This document shows positions 25,226 to 37,652 of a stretch of 64,000 nucleotides of DNA, in pieces (the first letter of the stretch is position 1; each line of letters begins with the position of its first letter). The notes beneath the pieces were generated by a model. That model was given only the letters and a program-made list of their open reading frames with translations. It had not been told where the DNA came from and ran no database searches. This stretch comes from Loxodes magnus. Lineage: Eukaryota > Ciliophora > Karyorelictea > Loxodida > Loxodidae. The position numbers and the translations under genes are program-made. The stretch lies in assembly GCA_946699065.1 (NCBI GenBank), contig CAMPDV010000114.1, forward strand, positions 372,001-436,000, read 5' to 3'.

Positions 25226-25568
25226 CTATCTTACTTACTAGAACTATTCCTTTCTAGTAGTCTACTTAATTGATTAGTTAAAGTAATTACTTAGTTTAAT
25301 CATCTAAATTATTCATATACACTTAATAGTTTTAGAACTAATTCAGTTAAATTTACTAGAAAGAGTATTAAACAGATAATTTCGGAAGATGTTTAAAGAC
25401 TAGTAGAAGTAGTTCTCTTCATGTTGATTATACTTGCCTATACTATAACATTTGCTTTAGTTAAAGTTATGCTAACAATAAGAAGGAAGAAGTAAAAATA
25501 AGTTATAAAGCAATTTAAATATTAGAGTATTAATTATACCTTTAGTAGACTGACTGGTTATATTTAAA

Positions 25569-26801
25569 ATGTATAATTAGTAGTACTCTAAGAATTCTCT
25601 GTAATAGTAGTATGAAAAAGTAGGATTAAAGCAATTAGGAAGTAATTATAAGCCTGCTTGTAACATCATTCGCTCTCCAAATCTATCACCAGGCTATGTA
25701 CATAACAAACAACATTCAGATTACTAAAACTAGCAACTTGCTATGCTGAATTAATAGAACTTAAAGAACTCTAATAATTTTCTTAAAATGCATTAGAAAA
25801 TGCTACAGAAGGAGAAAATTAAGAAGAAGATGAGTATTTGTGAATATGAACCAGCTAAAAAGAATCATAAGAATGGATCGAATATCTAGAGAGTATAAAT
25901 GTTCTAGGTATTAAATTAGAGTTATGTATCAGAAAATGAAAGGAGTAGAAGTAGTTGAGCTAGAAATAAATTTAATTAAACTTCCAAAAGTAACTTCGCC
26001 TAGAATTCTAGTTAAGATGAGCCAACTAACTTAAGTTTCTTTTCCTAATCTACCAATAGAAAGTCATATATTAATAGTCATTGCAATAGGAAAATAAACC
26101 TTAAAAGGAATTTAAAAAGAAATCAATCAGAAAAATATTTAGGAAGGAAATCACTACATTAGTCTTTTTAGGACTCTAGTGATTAAGATGTTCTTACTTA
26201 CACTAGTGGATTTGCTTTGAAGATTGCTGACAATTGCTAAATAAACCAGGGAAAATTCAGTAAAAATTAATTTTTAAAATACCGAAAAATATCGGATCTA
26301 AATTCATTTTCCTAACCAAATTCAAGTTTGAACACTAGTAGAAACTCTAAAAGTTCTCCTTAAGTATCTCAAAGAGCTAAGAGCAATTTAAATTCTTACC
26401 GTAGATCTGCCTCTAATTTTATCAGAGATATGAACTTAAACTCTTCAAAAAACAACGAATCATTTATCTCAAACTTAAACGAAGAAGTTAATTAAAGTCT
26501 AATTGATATTAAATCAAAAGAATAACGAGCAAGGAAGAAAAGTAGCGAAAAGCTAAATTATGCAAAAAAACTTATAAAGGAAGCAAAATGAAAAATGAAT
26601 CTACAGCAAAAAATTAATTAGATTTTTGATTCTCAGATGGAATAAAAACCACAAGAAAAGGAAAAAAGAGCAACAGATTTGACAAAGAAATTCAAACTAG
26701 ACAACAATCTGTTAAGTTTAGGAGTTTTATAATAAAAAACTCCAAAAATTGTTATCGTAGAGAAGAAAGGAATTAAAAACTACATAATTAAGTTTAATTG
26801 A
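25569..26801 (+). CDS. Basic Ser/Asn-rich protein, unknown
   Basis: ATG at 25569 (MYNQQYSKNSLQQQYEKVG) to TGA at 26799-26801, 410 residues, no intron. The protein is disordered-looking and dominated by Ser, Asn, Lys, Arg and Gln (IIRSPNLSPGYVHNK, SENERSRSSWARNKF, SYRRSASNFIRDMN). A lysine-rich helix lies near the end (KSSEKLNYAKKLIKEAK), followed by VLQQKTPKIVIVEKKG. It has many SP/SxR-type phosphorylation-like sites. Two internal TGA codons (25956 and 26589) read as Trp; no TGG is used. Cytoskeletal, basal-body or nucleic-acid-binding roles would fit such a sequence, but nothing proves one. Confidence 0.65.
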
Positions 26802-29179
26802 ATACAAAATAGCATCTTAAATAGACAAAAGATTTATAATATAGATATTAAATAACTATTTTTTAAAAGCTCTTCATTAAAATTATTATAATAGATACCT
26901 ATTACAATTAACAAATAAATAGAAAACTATTAATGAGTCATTATATTAGAAAAAGATAAATAGTAGCTTATTAAAAGAGTAATAAGCATTAGTTTTGCTA
27001 TAGGAAGCTAATTCATTCGTCATTTAAGTTTAAAAAGGAATAGAAGTTAATTTAAATATTAAATATATTTAAAGTAAGCAAGTACCTCAATAAATAGCTA
27101 TCATTTCAAATTACAAGTTTTGATTTAGAACCTTTATGGAGGGCAAAATACTTATCTGATATATTTTTTAGTTAATAGAGGAAATAAATTACCTCCTATG
27201 TTACTTAGTAGGATAAAATAATATAGAAAGAATTGGTATTAAGAACTGAAAAAAAAGAATTATAGTGTAGATTTTTAAATGGTGACGATAATAGGAATAT
27301 TAAAGCTTAAAAGATTATATTAACTAAATTAAAGTATTTATCATTTAATAAAATCCACATTAGCAATATGTAAGAGATATTTAATAGAAGAAGAAGCTAG
27401 ACTAATAGGCATTTATCTCTTTTTGGGGACTATTTTAAATAATTAAAGAGAGCTCAATAACAAATTATTTAATCAATTTCATGCAAAGGTAATTATGTAA
27501 GGTTAAATTTTTCGCTCTTATAAAGAAGCTATTAAATAATAAGAAAGGTATTAAAAAAGAGTACTTTGAAACTAAACTTAAATTCCTTTAAAAAGATTTA
27601 ATTTCTTTGGCAATGAAGGTCATGAAAATTAACTAAGCTGAGCTCATTCTTCGCTATTTATAACTAAATAAATTCTTTAAATAAGATAAATTTTAAGTAG
27701 ATAGTCAATATGATTTTAGCCTAAAAAATAAAACTTTACACTTAAACAAGAGCAATAATCTAATTTGGCAAACTTTGCAATAGATTATATTATTCGCAAA
27801 GTCATTAAGAAAGAATCATCTTAATTATCCCAAAAAATATTTGATAATAAAATCATAAAAGCCCTTAATTAATAAATGAGGCAAAACTAAGCACTAAGCA
27901 ATATCTTCTTCATCAAATTAAAAAACTACTTATAAAGTCTAAAAATAATTGCATATATGACTCTTATAGCAAACCTCTAACAATTACTTGACTAACGATA
28001 ATAATTTCATAGATATATGTCCTTGATATATCAAGCTACCACTTAGCAATAGCTTAACATTAAGCTTATAATATGATCTCCATGTAAAATAATATTTATA
28101 ATACTACTAAAATTTTTAATTTCTTTGTCACTTTTAGCTTTTAAAAGCAAATCCTAGGGTATTTTCATATGCCTATATAGTTTTACATACACCTATTCAT
28201 AACTTCTTAGTTTGCTATAATAAAAAATCAGAATAATAAGTAAAATATTTAGCATTATTATTCAAAGTATCTAGTATATATCTATTAAATTATACTCAAA
28301 AGCTGCTTTTTCTTGAAATTTTAACTAACTCACTGTGATAAACTAGAGAAGTCTGAAGAATATAACTTCGAATTATGATGATTAAAGCGATGGAAAATCT
28401 ATAGCTTAATTAAAAGAAAATCTTAAGGACTTAATTTAAGAAAATAGTAGGAGAATAAGCTTCTTATGCCTATATAATATAGATAGCTTGCCTCTTTATA
28501 TTAGAATAATAAAGCTTTATTTTAAATTAATATCTATCTAATTTTACTCACTAGAAATAACCTAAAAGTTAGGAATTCTTGCTATATAATTAATAAGGAA
28601 AATCAAGTTATTTTAAATAAGCTTAGCTAAGGAGTTAAATTTAATGGTAATATTAAGGTGAAGATATATTAACAATAGAAGCTAGAATAGTAAATATTTA
28701 TATAGGTTGGATAATGTAAGGATGTTATTAAGAAGGTAATAGGTAGTTAGAGAAGCAAGGATAAATAAAAATTAAATGTTAATTAATGGTAGCCAATTAA
28801 ATAAATAGTATTCAGTATCTCTTATGAGGGGCAATTCTTTCCTAATATTAGTCATACTAATTTAGTAACATTTTATAAGGCTATTAAGATTTGGCCTTTT
28901 AACAATAGTAAATGTCGTAGGGTAAATATATTAGTTAATTAAATATGATGCTAGAAGTTAGTTTTATATATGGATAGTAATTAAGTGAGGTTATGTAATA
29001 ACATACAAGAAGAAATGCTAGTAATGAATAAGGGAAGGTGAAGTATGTGTTAATTTTCCTAACGAAGAGTGAAGATTGAAGGAGTAACATGAAGAATATT
29101 ATTAGAGGATATTTTCTATTTAAACTAATTAGTTTTAATAAATATTAAAAAACCGATGAATTATTAAACTCAATAAGGT
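26802..29179. other. Long spacer with possible coding remnants
   Basis: About 2.4 kb. The plus strand at roughly 27080-27760 and 28400-29140 is somewhat richer in G than other spacer and gives short protein-like stretches (RYLIEEEARLIGIYLFLG; RRNASNEQGKVKYVLIF), but no start, stop or family. These may be remnants of genes or long 5' leader sequence of the kinase gene. No repeat or RNA gene seen. Confidence 0.3.
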
Positions 29180-30874
29180 ATGGAAATCTTGAAAACATTG
29201 GGGGTACAAATCTACAGTTGGGATCAGATTTTTGAAAACATTACAAGTGAAATATCAGTGAGCACTTTCTGCAAATTGTATAGAGCAAACCTAAACAACT
29301 AAGAAGTTGCTATTAAAGTGCTTGACTAAAGACTTTTCACTGATAAAGAATAAGGCTAAAAATGCTTTATTGAAAAGGCTCTTATAGCAGCTTAAAATTT
29401 CGGATAAAACGTGCTAAGTTTACGTGGAATAAGTTGTGATAAATATTTATGCCTTGTTTACGATATAATGAATACGAATTTGGCGTAGTCATTGCAAAGT
29501 CTTTCTGCAACTGAAAAATTCCACATAGTATATGATGTTGCATGCGGTATGCACGAACTATAGACAAGAAATATAAGCCATCTATTGCTTAACATTAACA
29601 ATGTCCTGCTTGATAATAGAAATAGAGCTTTAATTTCAGATTTCATGACTACATAAATTAAACCTCTAAGTAAAGAAGATTATATTTAAAGAGGAACTAA
29701 CACTCTTTAATACCTACCTCCTGAGGCTCTTACTACGGGAGAAACTTCAGGATGGGATGCTTGGTCTTTTGGATGCATTGTAATACATATGTACAGTGGA
29801 TCTAAACCTTGGCCTAACTATAAGCAAAAAGAATTAATTGATTCCCTAACTTAAGGTTAAGCTCCTTAAATTCCGATAAGTATGCCAGAGCAGCTTAAAG
29901 CACTATTACAATAATGCTTTAGCGAGCCATCTAAGAGGCCTGCATTCTCATAAATAAAAGAAATAACCTATAATCTTTTGGATTATTAAAGTAATTAAGC
30001 AGCTTAAATTAAATTATCATAGGAATCAGTTACATCAGTAGATTGTAATTTCTTGTCTGACTAGATAGATATTCAAAGATGGAAGGAACTAAACAGAACT
30101 ATTTACCATCTCTTGATTCAAAGCAAAAAAGACTAGATTAAAATTCAAAAAGATCTTCAAAAAGCCTAATAAACGATAAAATAGTAAAGTGATATAATAG
30201 AACAGCAGCATGCCTTGGTTTGCTTTTTATAATAGCAAGTAATGGATTTCCAACTAGGAGCTTAGGTACCATCGCAGCCAACGTAAATAGAAAAAGCTGA
30301 AGAAAATTTGACTAACGGGAAAGTAGAAGAAATAGAAATTCCAAAAGCAGAAGAAAGTCCCATACAATAATTTACAAAAGCATTCAGTACTTAGAATAAG
30401 TCTCCTAATGTTAAATTAGTTAACAATGATTTACGAGCCATGTTTCCTGGTGATTAGGAGAATTTGTGTCTTATTGGAATTCCACTTACTCCTGGCTTAC
30501 TTGTCTCAATTTTATTCATTATGGTTGATGGATATGGATTTGACTTTGGAATTTGCGAAGTTTAGCAAAATTATGAAGTACTTTTACGAGATGTTGGATA
30601 TGCTTTTTACAATGGAGGCAATCCAGCATATCTTTATAAAAATGGCAAAGAAATAGGAAGATATGGAAAGGAATCATGAAGACAAGGAGACGTCGAAATG
30701 ATCATAAACACTAAAGAAGGAACTATTTCGTTTGCCATTAATGGATAGCCATATGGAACAGCCTTCTAGCAAATTGATTTTTCAAAAAACTACTTCCCAG
30801 CCATTTCTAGCTCAGGAATGATTTCTTATCGCATATTAGAGATAGAAAAGTGCGAAATTACACAATTGAGTTGA
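29180..30874 (+). CDS. Protein pseudokinase-SPRY fusion
   Basis: ATG at 29180 (MEILKTLGVQIYSWDQIFE) to TGA at 30872-30874, 564 residues, no intron. Residues about 10-275 form a kinase-like domain: NNQEVAIKVLD keeps the ATP-site Lys, and TNTLQYLPPEAL and GWDAWSFGCIVIHMYSG are the P+1 and F-helix motifs. The catalytic loop is ISHLLLNINNVLLD, so HRD has become HLL and the catalytic Asp is gone. DFG is DFM, and the Gly-rich loop is poor. It should therefore be a pseudokinase. A coiled coil follows (SKKDQIKIQKDLQKAQQTI), then an acidic linker and a C-terminal SPRY domain, about residues 415-560 (YEVLLRDVGYAFYNGG, YLYKNGKEIGRYGKES, GDVEMIINTKEGTISFAING). Codon 500 (30677-30679) is TGA at the Trp position just before RQGDV. 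A signalling scaffold is likely. Confidence 0.85.
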
Positions 30875-30964
30875 TATTTAACTCTTTTATTAATAAAATA
30901 AGTTCTTTATGTTGATCACCTCTTATTAATATAGCTTACAGTTCTATTTCTCATACTAACTTCA

Positions 30965-31516
30965 TCATTGCTTCATATCTAAGTAATGGCACAGAATGAT
31001 TGAAATTATTCTAGCAATTTACTTAGCTTTTAACAAATAATTTAGAGATGCTTAGTTGTTACAAATCTTCACTGCTCTATTCAGCATTATTTAAGATACC
31101 AGTACATCTGATAACGTTAAATGAAGTAGAAAGATATAAGATATTCCTTTCTATTTGGTTACTGTAATTAGAATAGCTTATCTTTCATCTTATGGAAATG
31201 GCTATTTATTGTCTATATACATAGTTCAATTTACTCTATCTTCTAACCCTTTAGTTAAAAATACTTAAGTCTAAGTAAATTGAGATATAATAGCAACTAA
31301 CCTAATCTAGTCATGTGTTTTAAAGCTAATTGCATGAAAGAAAAGAGAACATCCTTTAAAATAGGTAGGAAATGGTAAAAGCATTAGCCAAGAAATAGTT
31401 ATTTGAAATAAATAGAAATATATTAGAAATTTAGTTCTTTCCTTACTTTCTTCTAACTTCCACTGTTTAATTAATCTCCTATCAATTAGATTTGCATCAT
31501 TAAACAATACATCCAT
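30965..31516 (-). CDS. Unknown protein, tail-to-tail with the pseudokinase
   Basis: ATG at 31516 (MDVLFNDANLIDRRLIKQWK) to a double stop TGATGA (30962-30967), 183 residues, no intron. A charged N-terminus is followed by a hydrophobic segment (FLIYFYLFQITISWLMLL), then a mixed region (LTKGLEDRVNWTMYIDNKQ, HLTLSDVLVSQIMLNRAVK). One internal TGA is read as Trp (VNWTM); others use TGG. Its stop lies about 90 bp from the pseudokinase stop, so the two genes converge. It may be a small membrane-associated protein; no family is recognised. Confidence 0.6.
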
Positions 31517-31910
31517 CTCAGATAATAGGTTAAGACATATTAATTAATATTTATATGAAGTTAGGTATTAATTAAATTACTAGAAAGGTAATTAATTTGT
31601 AAATAGAATGAATCTAAACAAAGAGCGCTAATTTAACTAAATATAGACATTTCAACTAATTAAATTGTCAAGTTAAGATCGGCAAGAATTAGCATAGAAA
31701 AAGAAGCTAAAAATTATTTTTATTTAAGGACTGAATTACGTAGAGTCATTCGTAATAAAGAGCGGTAATAGTAGTATAATTATGGTGGTGTTAGAATGAC
31801 AAATTGGATGGAGTATATTAAGGTATACTTGATAATGAGAGAAGGAGATATATAAATGAATGTAAATAAGATTTAAATATAAGTTCAAATGAATTATTTA
31901 GTACAGTTTA
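31517..31910. other. Short divergent spacer
   Basis: About 390 bp between two diverging genes, expected to hold both promoters. Nothing recognisable beyond AT-rich sequence. Confidence 0.5.
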
Positions 31911-33609
31911 ATGGAAGAGGAAATTGAATTAAATAAACTCAGAGAATATTTGAAAACAATAGAATATGAAACTAGTAAGCATCAAGATAAAACTGACTAA
32001 TTTGACTTTTTAAACACTACAGAAGCTCTGAAAACCATGAAGCAAGAACTGATAGATTGTGTATGAGCTAGCAAGAATGTATGTGGAATTGCTATGTGCT
32101 TACTTGATAAAAATGATAGCTTAATGTAGAAGATTTATATCTTGTAAAGTTAAAATGACTTATTGTAAGAGTAGTTAAACGCGAAAAATGAAATGTAAGA
32201 GTAGTTATAGTAAAGTATAAAGAAGAAATTGTCTCAGATTAAGAAAGTAGAGCAGGAACTTGAAATTAAGCGAGATAATTTAAAAGAGATTAAAAGGCAA
32301 TTGAAAGAAACCGGGAATCAGGTTAACAAAATGTAAATTCAAATTAATAACTAGCAAGCTGAGAAAAAATAAATCCAATAAAGTCATTAATAATCCTTAA
32401 GTTAGCTAGCTAAGCAGATTGAAGAGATAACTGAAGATAATAAATATTTAGAATAAAAGCTAAAAGAATCTAGATAAATAGAAATTCAGCTAAGAGAAAA
32501 CAAGTAGACAAGCCAGACTTATCAACAGATTCTTTTATAGAATAAAATAGATGAACAGGAAGATAAAATTTAATCGCTATTGTCTGAAAATAAACAGCTG
32601 TAACAGGACAAACTCAGTCTCAATTAAAAGTTAGCCAATAAAAAGCAAAAATTTGATGAATTTAAAAAGAAATACGAGTAGGATAGGTATGAATGAGAGT
32701 AGCTACTTTAAAAAAGTGATCAAAAAATAAAAGAAAGCACGTAAAGAGATTTTGAGATTAAAATTTCTGATTAAAATTCTCTGAATAAAATAGCTAGTTT
32801 TGAGTAAGAACTCGAAGAGTTAGAAACTGACTATAGCTACAAGTAAAAAAGCGTTTGTAGTAATAACTAATAATTAATCTACGATAATTTGATGGATAAC
32901 GATCTTAAATAAGAGAGATTGAACAGGAAGCTATTCTCTAATAAAGCTTTAGTATCCTAGCCAAATAGCTATGAGAATTAGTAGAACTATATTATAAAAT
33001 TTACCTCAATATCTAGCAATAATCTCAATTATCAAACCAATCTTCAAAAATAGATAATTCTTTCTTTTCAGAAATTAGAGTCAATCCATTTTTTAAAGTA
33101 AGGTAGTTTAAATACGTTAAATGAAGATGAGGATGTATAATAAAAATGCTAAGAGTGTAGCAAACCTATAATAAAGCAGCCTAACAGAAAATCTACTACT
33201 GAAGAACACTTTTAACTACTGACTTAAGCAGTGAAATTAAATAGTCCTTATATTGATGAAATATGCACAGTCTCCACTTAATAACTCTGACAAAAATGTA
33301 CTCAATAAAACATTCCCTTTCAAAACGTAAGTTTTTTTTATTAACGCTTAGTGATGAAAGTGGATTGAGAAGGAATTGAATAATGCTTATATAGATTAGA
33401 AATATTTATGTAATAAAGGAAAACAAAGTAGCAAAGTTAATTCAATCTAAAATTAAAAATTCAAGATAGTTACTTCCAAAAAAAAAGAGTCATAAAGTAT
33501 GTGAACTTAAAACTTAAGAGAAGATGAGGAAAAACTTAGAAAGAAACTACAAAATTCAGGATGGATGCTTAGGGATATGAATATTTTTAACAAATACGTT
33601 AGCAATTGA
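31911..33609 (+). CDS. Long coiled-coil protein
   Basis: ATG at 31911 (MEEEIELNKLREYLKTIEYE) to TGA at 33607-33609, 557 residues after a 25-nt intron (33327-33351) that restores frame. Residues about 90-330 are continuous heptad-type coiled coil rich in Gln, Lys, Glu and Leu (SQIKKVEQELEIKRDNLKEI, QLAKQIEEITEDNKYLEQKL). A CxxC pair follows (KCQECSKPIIKQP), then a mixed C-terminal part (VSTQQLWQKCTQQNIPFQN). Internal TGA codons read as Trp at residue 52, in RYEWEQLLQ, in QLWQKC, and as a pair directly after the intron (NWWKWIEKEL, 33352-33357), where the third Trp is TGG. Probably a structural, ciliary or trafficking protein; the family is not recognised. Confidence 0.72.
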
Positions 33610-34287
33610 GCTTTAGGACTAAATTTTAATTTTACTATACCTTACTTTATTTGCTAGATATTACCTCTTATATTCTTACATCATCAACTTTTAATTAAAT
33701 TAAAATAGTTATTAGTATATCAACTAAAATAGTTATCAAAAAAGGTAAATCAATCATCTATCAGATGTAAATATTTAGATAGTAATGAAATGAGTACAAA
33801 TAATTAAGGAACTAGAAATTATAAATTATTTAATCTGAAGCTAGAAAATATAATGAAACATAGTCCAAAGAAATAAACCTAATACAGGATAAATTAGCAG
33901 AATTTTATCTTAAGATTATAAATATTGTTGTGATCAAAGCTAGAAAAAATGGAATTTATAATTTAATTAACTGCAAGCCTTAAAAAGTTAATAAAAATCT
34001 AAAATTTAAGAGCATATAGTTTAGAATATTAAAACATAAATTATCTATTTACTTTTATCTGAGTTATATAACTTTAAAAAGGTTTAATTGAATAGATCTA
34101 GTTAATATTGTAAAAGTATATAATTTTATTAAGAAAGAAGTTTTAATAATTTATCTAAAATTTCAAAGAATAAATAGAGATTTGATTTAAACTTAGAATT
34201 AAAAATGAGAATTAAACTAACTTCTTTAGATATAATGAAGTAGATTAATAAATAGAGATTAAGTTTAATTAGAATAGAACAATAAAA
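33610..34287. other. Convergent spacer
   Basis: About 680 bp between converging 3' ends. AT-rich with no recognised feature. Confidence 0.45.
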
Positions 34288-36156
34288 TCATTTTTCATTT
34301 TGTTTTTATGCTTAAGCTTCTTTCCTCTTAATTTCGTTTATGATCAAAAAATTCATTTCTAAGCTTTTACTGATAGTCTTTGATTTGAATTTGATATTTC
34401 CTTAGATCCTTTATATAAATGAAATATCAAGTTCAATGTTATTGATCAAAGCAAATGCCTTATCATTTTTAGTGAGATATCCTATTTGAGCTTAACCATT
34501 TTTTTCATCTATTTATCATTGCTATAGATAGCATTTATCTGTCTATTTTGTTTATTCAGACGCTTAAGCATTTTTACCATTTTTGATATTATGAGTTTAT
34601 TATAATTTTTCTTGAGCTAGTTATCTTCAGTAATTTTCTAATGGCATTGTCTTTTCTTCTTTCATCATTCATTACAAAGTTAATTAACCATGCACTGAAT
34701 TTAAATATAAATGACTTGAAATTATTTAGGCTATATAGCTAGTACTTAAGTTAAAGTAATCATACATATTTTAAAGGTCCATTACTACTTCATTTTAATA
34801 TAAGTAATCTTTTGGGATAGTTAATTTGGTAGGCTTTCAATTCCTTTAATCTAAAGCCAATTGAATTTAGTCTATACTTTTCTGAACAATAATGCTATTG
34901 TTTCTATATTCGCTGCCTTTTAGAGATATTATAATTGTATATCAATCTTCTCCATACTCTTCATCAAAATGAAAACTGATTATGTCCTTTTCACATTTTA
35001 AGTAAAGCTTACTTAAAATGCTATTCTTTAATGCTTATTTTAAGAAATATCCGCCTTTTTTTGCTTCGTAGGATGGAAGAGATGTCTTAATCTGGATTTA
35101 ATATGTTTGACTATCAAGTGAAGTTTTAGCCAAAATATGAAATGAATTTTAGTTTTTATTAGCGTAAATATTTAGCACAGTTCAGATACCAGAAACATTA
35201 TAGGCTATTTTCAATGCTAAGGAAAATTCAGAAGGTATTCGGGTTTCATTCTCTTAAACCTTCTAATTTATTTGAGAAACTTGTTTGAATTATTTCTGAG
35301 AGTTTCCTGTTCTTCTCGCTAGAGAGTTATATTACTTTTCGATATCTTTTTTCATTTTATTTTCCTACTCATAATACTCTTAAAAAGGCTCTATCTACTT
35401 ATAAATATTTTAGGTGTCAAAATCTATATACGCTAGCCTAGCTCGAAAGCTTTTTTTATTTAAGTGTTCTCATTCTGTCTTTGCTAAGTCTCTAAGAATT
35501 TATAGCTTTTCGCTTTTCTTTCAAATTAAGCCTAAATTCTTCTATTATTATTCATAGTTTCATTTTTGAATAATAGAGGTCTAATCATTAGTTTCAGTTG
35601 TAGTACTGATATCTCTCTAACGAGGATTGTTGGTACTTTAAGAACTAGCAGTCATAACTCTTCCTCCTTTCGCTATAGAACTAATTGGCCTACTAGTTGG
35701 TGTTGATCCATTGTAACTTACTTTAGAATTATAGCTTAGGTATTTAGAACTTTTTGATCCTTCAGAACTCTGCAGATCATTAACAATGCCATCATTTTAC
35801 TCTGACTACTTTGCAAAGATTTTCTTGTGTTTGACCAAAGAAATCTATCTTCTCTCTTCAACACTTTGAGGATTTGCAGCACTTTTTCCATAAAGAGAGA
35901 TATATTTTTTAATTCTGCTAGTTCCTTATGATGTTTTAGTTCTTCTATTAGAAGCAAATTCGCTCTAAAGAGGTAATTCTTCTTAATGTTGGAAAGGTTC
36001 TAAAATTTAGGCATCTTAGAGGTTTTCAAATACTTAATTAGAGTTAGGATTGGAAATTCTTATAACTCTTCTTTATTATCTTTAGGAACCACTTCTAGTT
36101 AATTAAATGTTCTTATAAGCTGATAGTATTTATTCCTTTTTTTAGATGTTAAGCAT
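34288..36156 (-). CDS. Unknown 622-residue protein, all Trp as TGA
   Basis: ATG at 36156 (MLNIQKKEQILSAYKNIQLT) to TGA at 34288-34290, one uninterrupted exon. The first ~230 residues are a disordered Ser/Gln/Arg-rich region (RISNPNSNQVFENLQDAQ; SSKYLSYNSKVSYNGSTP). The middle is helical (EPFQEYYEQENKMKKDIEKQ). A folded-looking part with alternating strands follows (SEFSLALKIAYNVSGIW, KDIISFHFDEEYGEDW, LTIPKDYLYQNEVVMDLQN), then a Gln-rich linker and a last strand-rich segment (INNIELDISFIQRIQGN). Nine in-frame TGA codons sit in Trp-like contexts and no TGG occurs. No homologue family comes to mind; the length, composition and clean ends make it a convincing gene. Confidence 0.72.
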
Positions 36157-37652
36157 TTTATTTTAAAGAGTCAAACTGATCTATTTTATTAATTAGGAAA
36201 TATTATAATTGTTCTATAAGGTTAACTATGATTTATTTCGTTTAAATCAAACATTTATTTTCTAATGGAGCGAAGAGTTAGAACATCTAGCACTTAGATC
36301 TTTCGCTAATAAATATAATAACTCTGCTATAGAAATTATGAAACAAGAAGTATGTTGATATTACTTTAGGCTATAGTTTCTTAGAGAGATATTTTAAAAT
36401 GCACTTGATATTTATAATTTATCTAGACAATCAAATATTTATACTAAGTTATTTATACCAACTTATTATAAATCATTTAACGTTCATCGAAATCTTTAAT
36501 TTATAAGAACGTTTGAAAGAATCATTACATCTAGCCTCTTTGAACTAAGCACTCCTTTATTTTAACGATTAAAGTTTTATTTCCTTTAATAATTATATCA
36601 AATTAGCTAATTTTTTAGTTCTAAAATCATTTAAGATTTTAAAATATACAAGAACATGTCACTAACGCTATTCTTCTTCATACAATTAAAAAATTAGATA
36701 AACTAAAACTATATTAAGAGATACTTCTAAATACCTATTTATTAAACATTAGCTTACTATACCCTTTAGTTTATTTAGATGCCTTATAATTATTCAAATG
36801 TATGGTAATAAGATAAATCAATTCACTTCACTATTATTATTTAAAAATACGCAAATGTGTTCTCTTCTATAGCAATTTGCTTATATTTCCTCATAGAGTA
36901 TTCTTATACCATTGAAATTTAAAAATTCAGACTTTTTAGTTTCATTTTCTATAAAAGTTGTTAAGTATATTCTTCCAAGCGTTCTTGAGTCTATAATGAT
37001 AGCAAGATAAAAATTATACTAAAAATAGATAATAAATTCACACTTTTGTCTTTATCCTATTAAGACTCTTTCAAAAGGTGAGTGCTTAACTAAAATCAAT
37101 AATCTTAGCTATAATTTTAATTTTTTTAATTAAGCTTAAATTATATTTTATATCAGCATTCTGAGTTCCGTTAGTAATTTTATGGTAAATAAAAGATAGA
37201 AACAAATAAAGAAGGAACTCTTACTTATTAACATCTAATTCTAAGTTTGATTATTCAATATATAAATTGCTGATAGTTAATTGAAAAGTGCCTTAGTAAA
37301 GATAGATTTGGTATAATATTAAGTAGTTTGAGTTCCTTTATAATGCAATATTTTATTTTAAGTATAATGAACTATGAGATAAAGTAAGAAAGTGTATACA
37401 TATTACAGCTATTTTCGATGAACCTTGGTAATTTCATAGCCATATAAAACTTAATGATTCTTCCTTACCTTTTTCATTTATACTATTATGGTGATAACTA
37501 TGTTATTAATTGGGCTAATTCGACAATGATATTAACGATTAACATTTGATTTAATATTTTATTTAGTTTGAAAAAGTGCCCTTGATGGCTTTGATTAGAT
37601 TATAAGTACTCAAATGAAATATATAATCAATCTATGTTACGCGTTAAACATT
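36157..37652. other. Spacer with no supported gene
   Basis: About 1.5 kb of AT-rich sequence between two minus-strand genes; it should contain the promoter of the downstream one. No repeat, RNA gene or motif recognised. Confidence 0.45.

Noticed and set aside
29382-29646. Two minus-strand standard-code frames within the pseudokinase gene
   Set aside because: Antisense shadows of a recognised domain.
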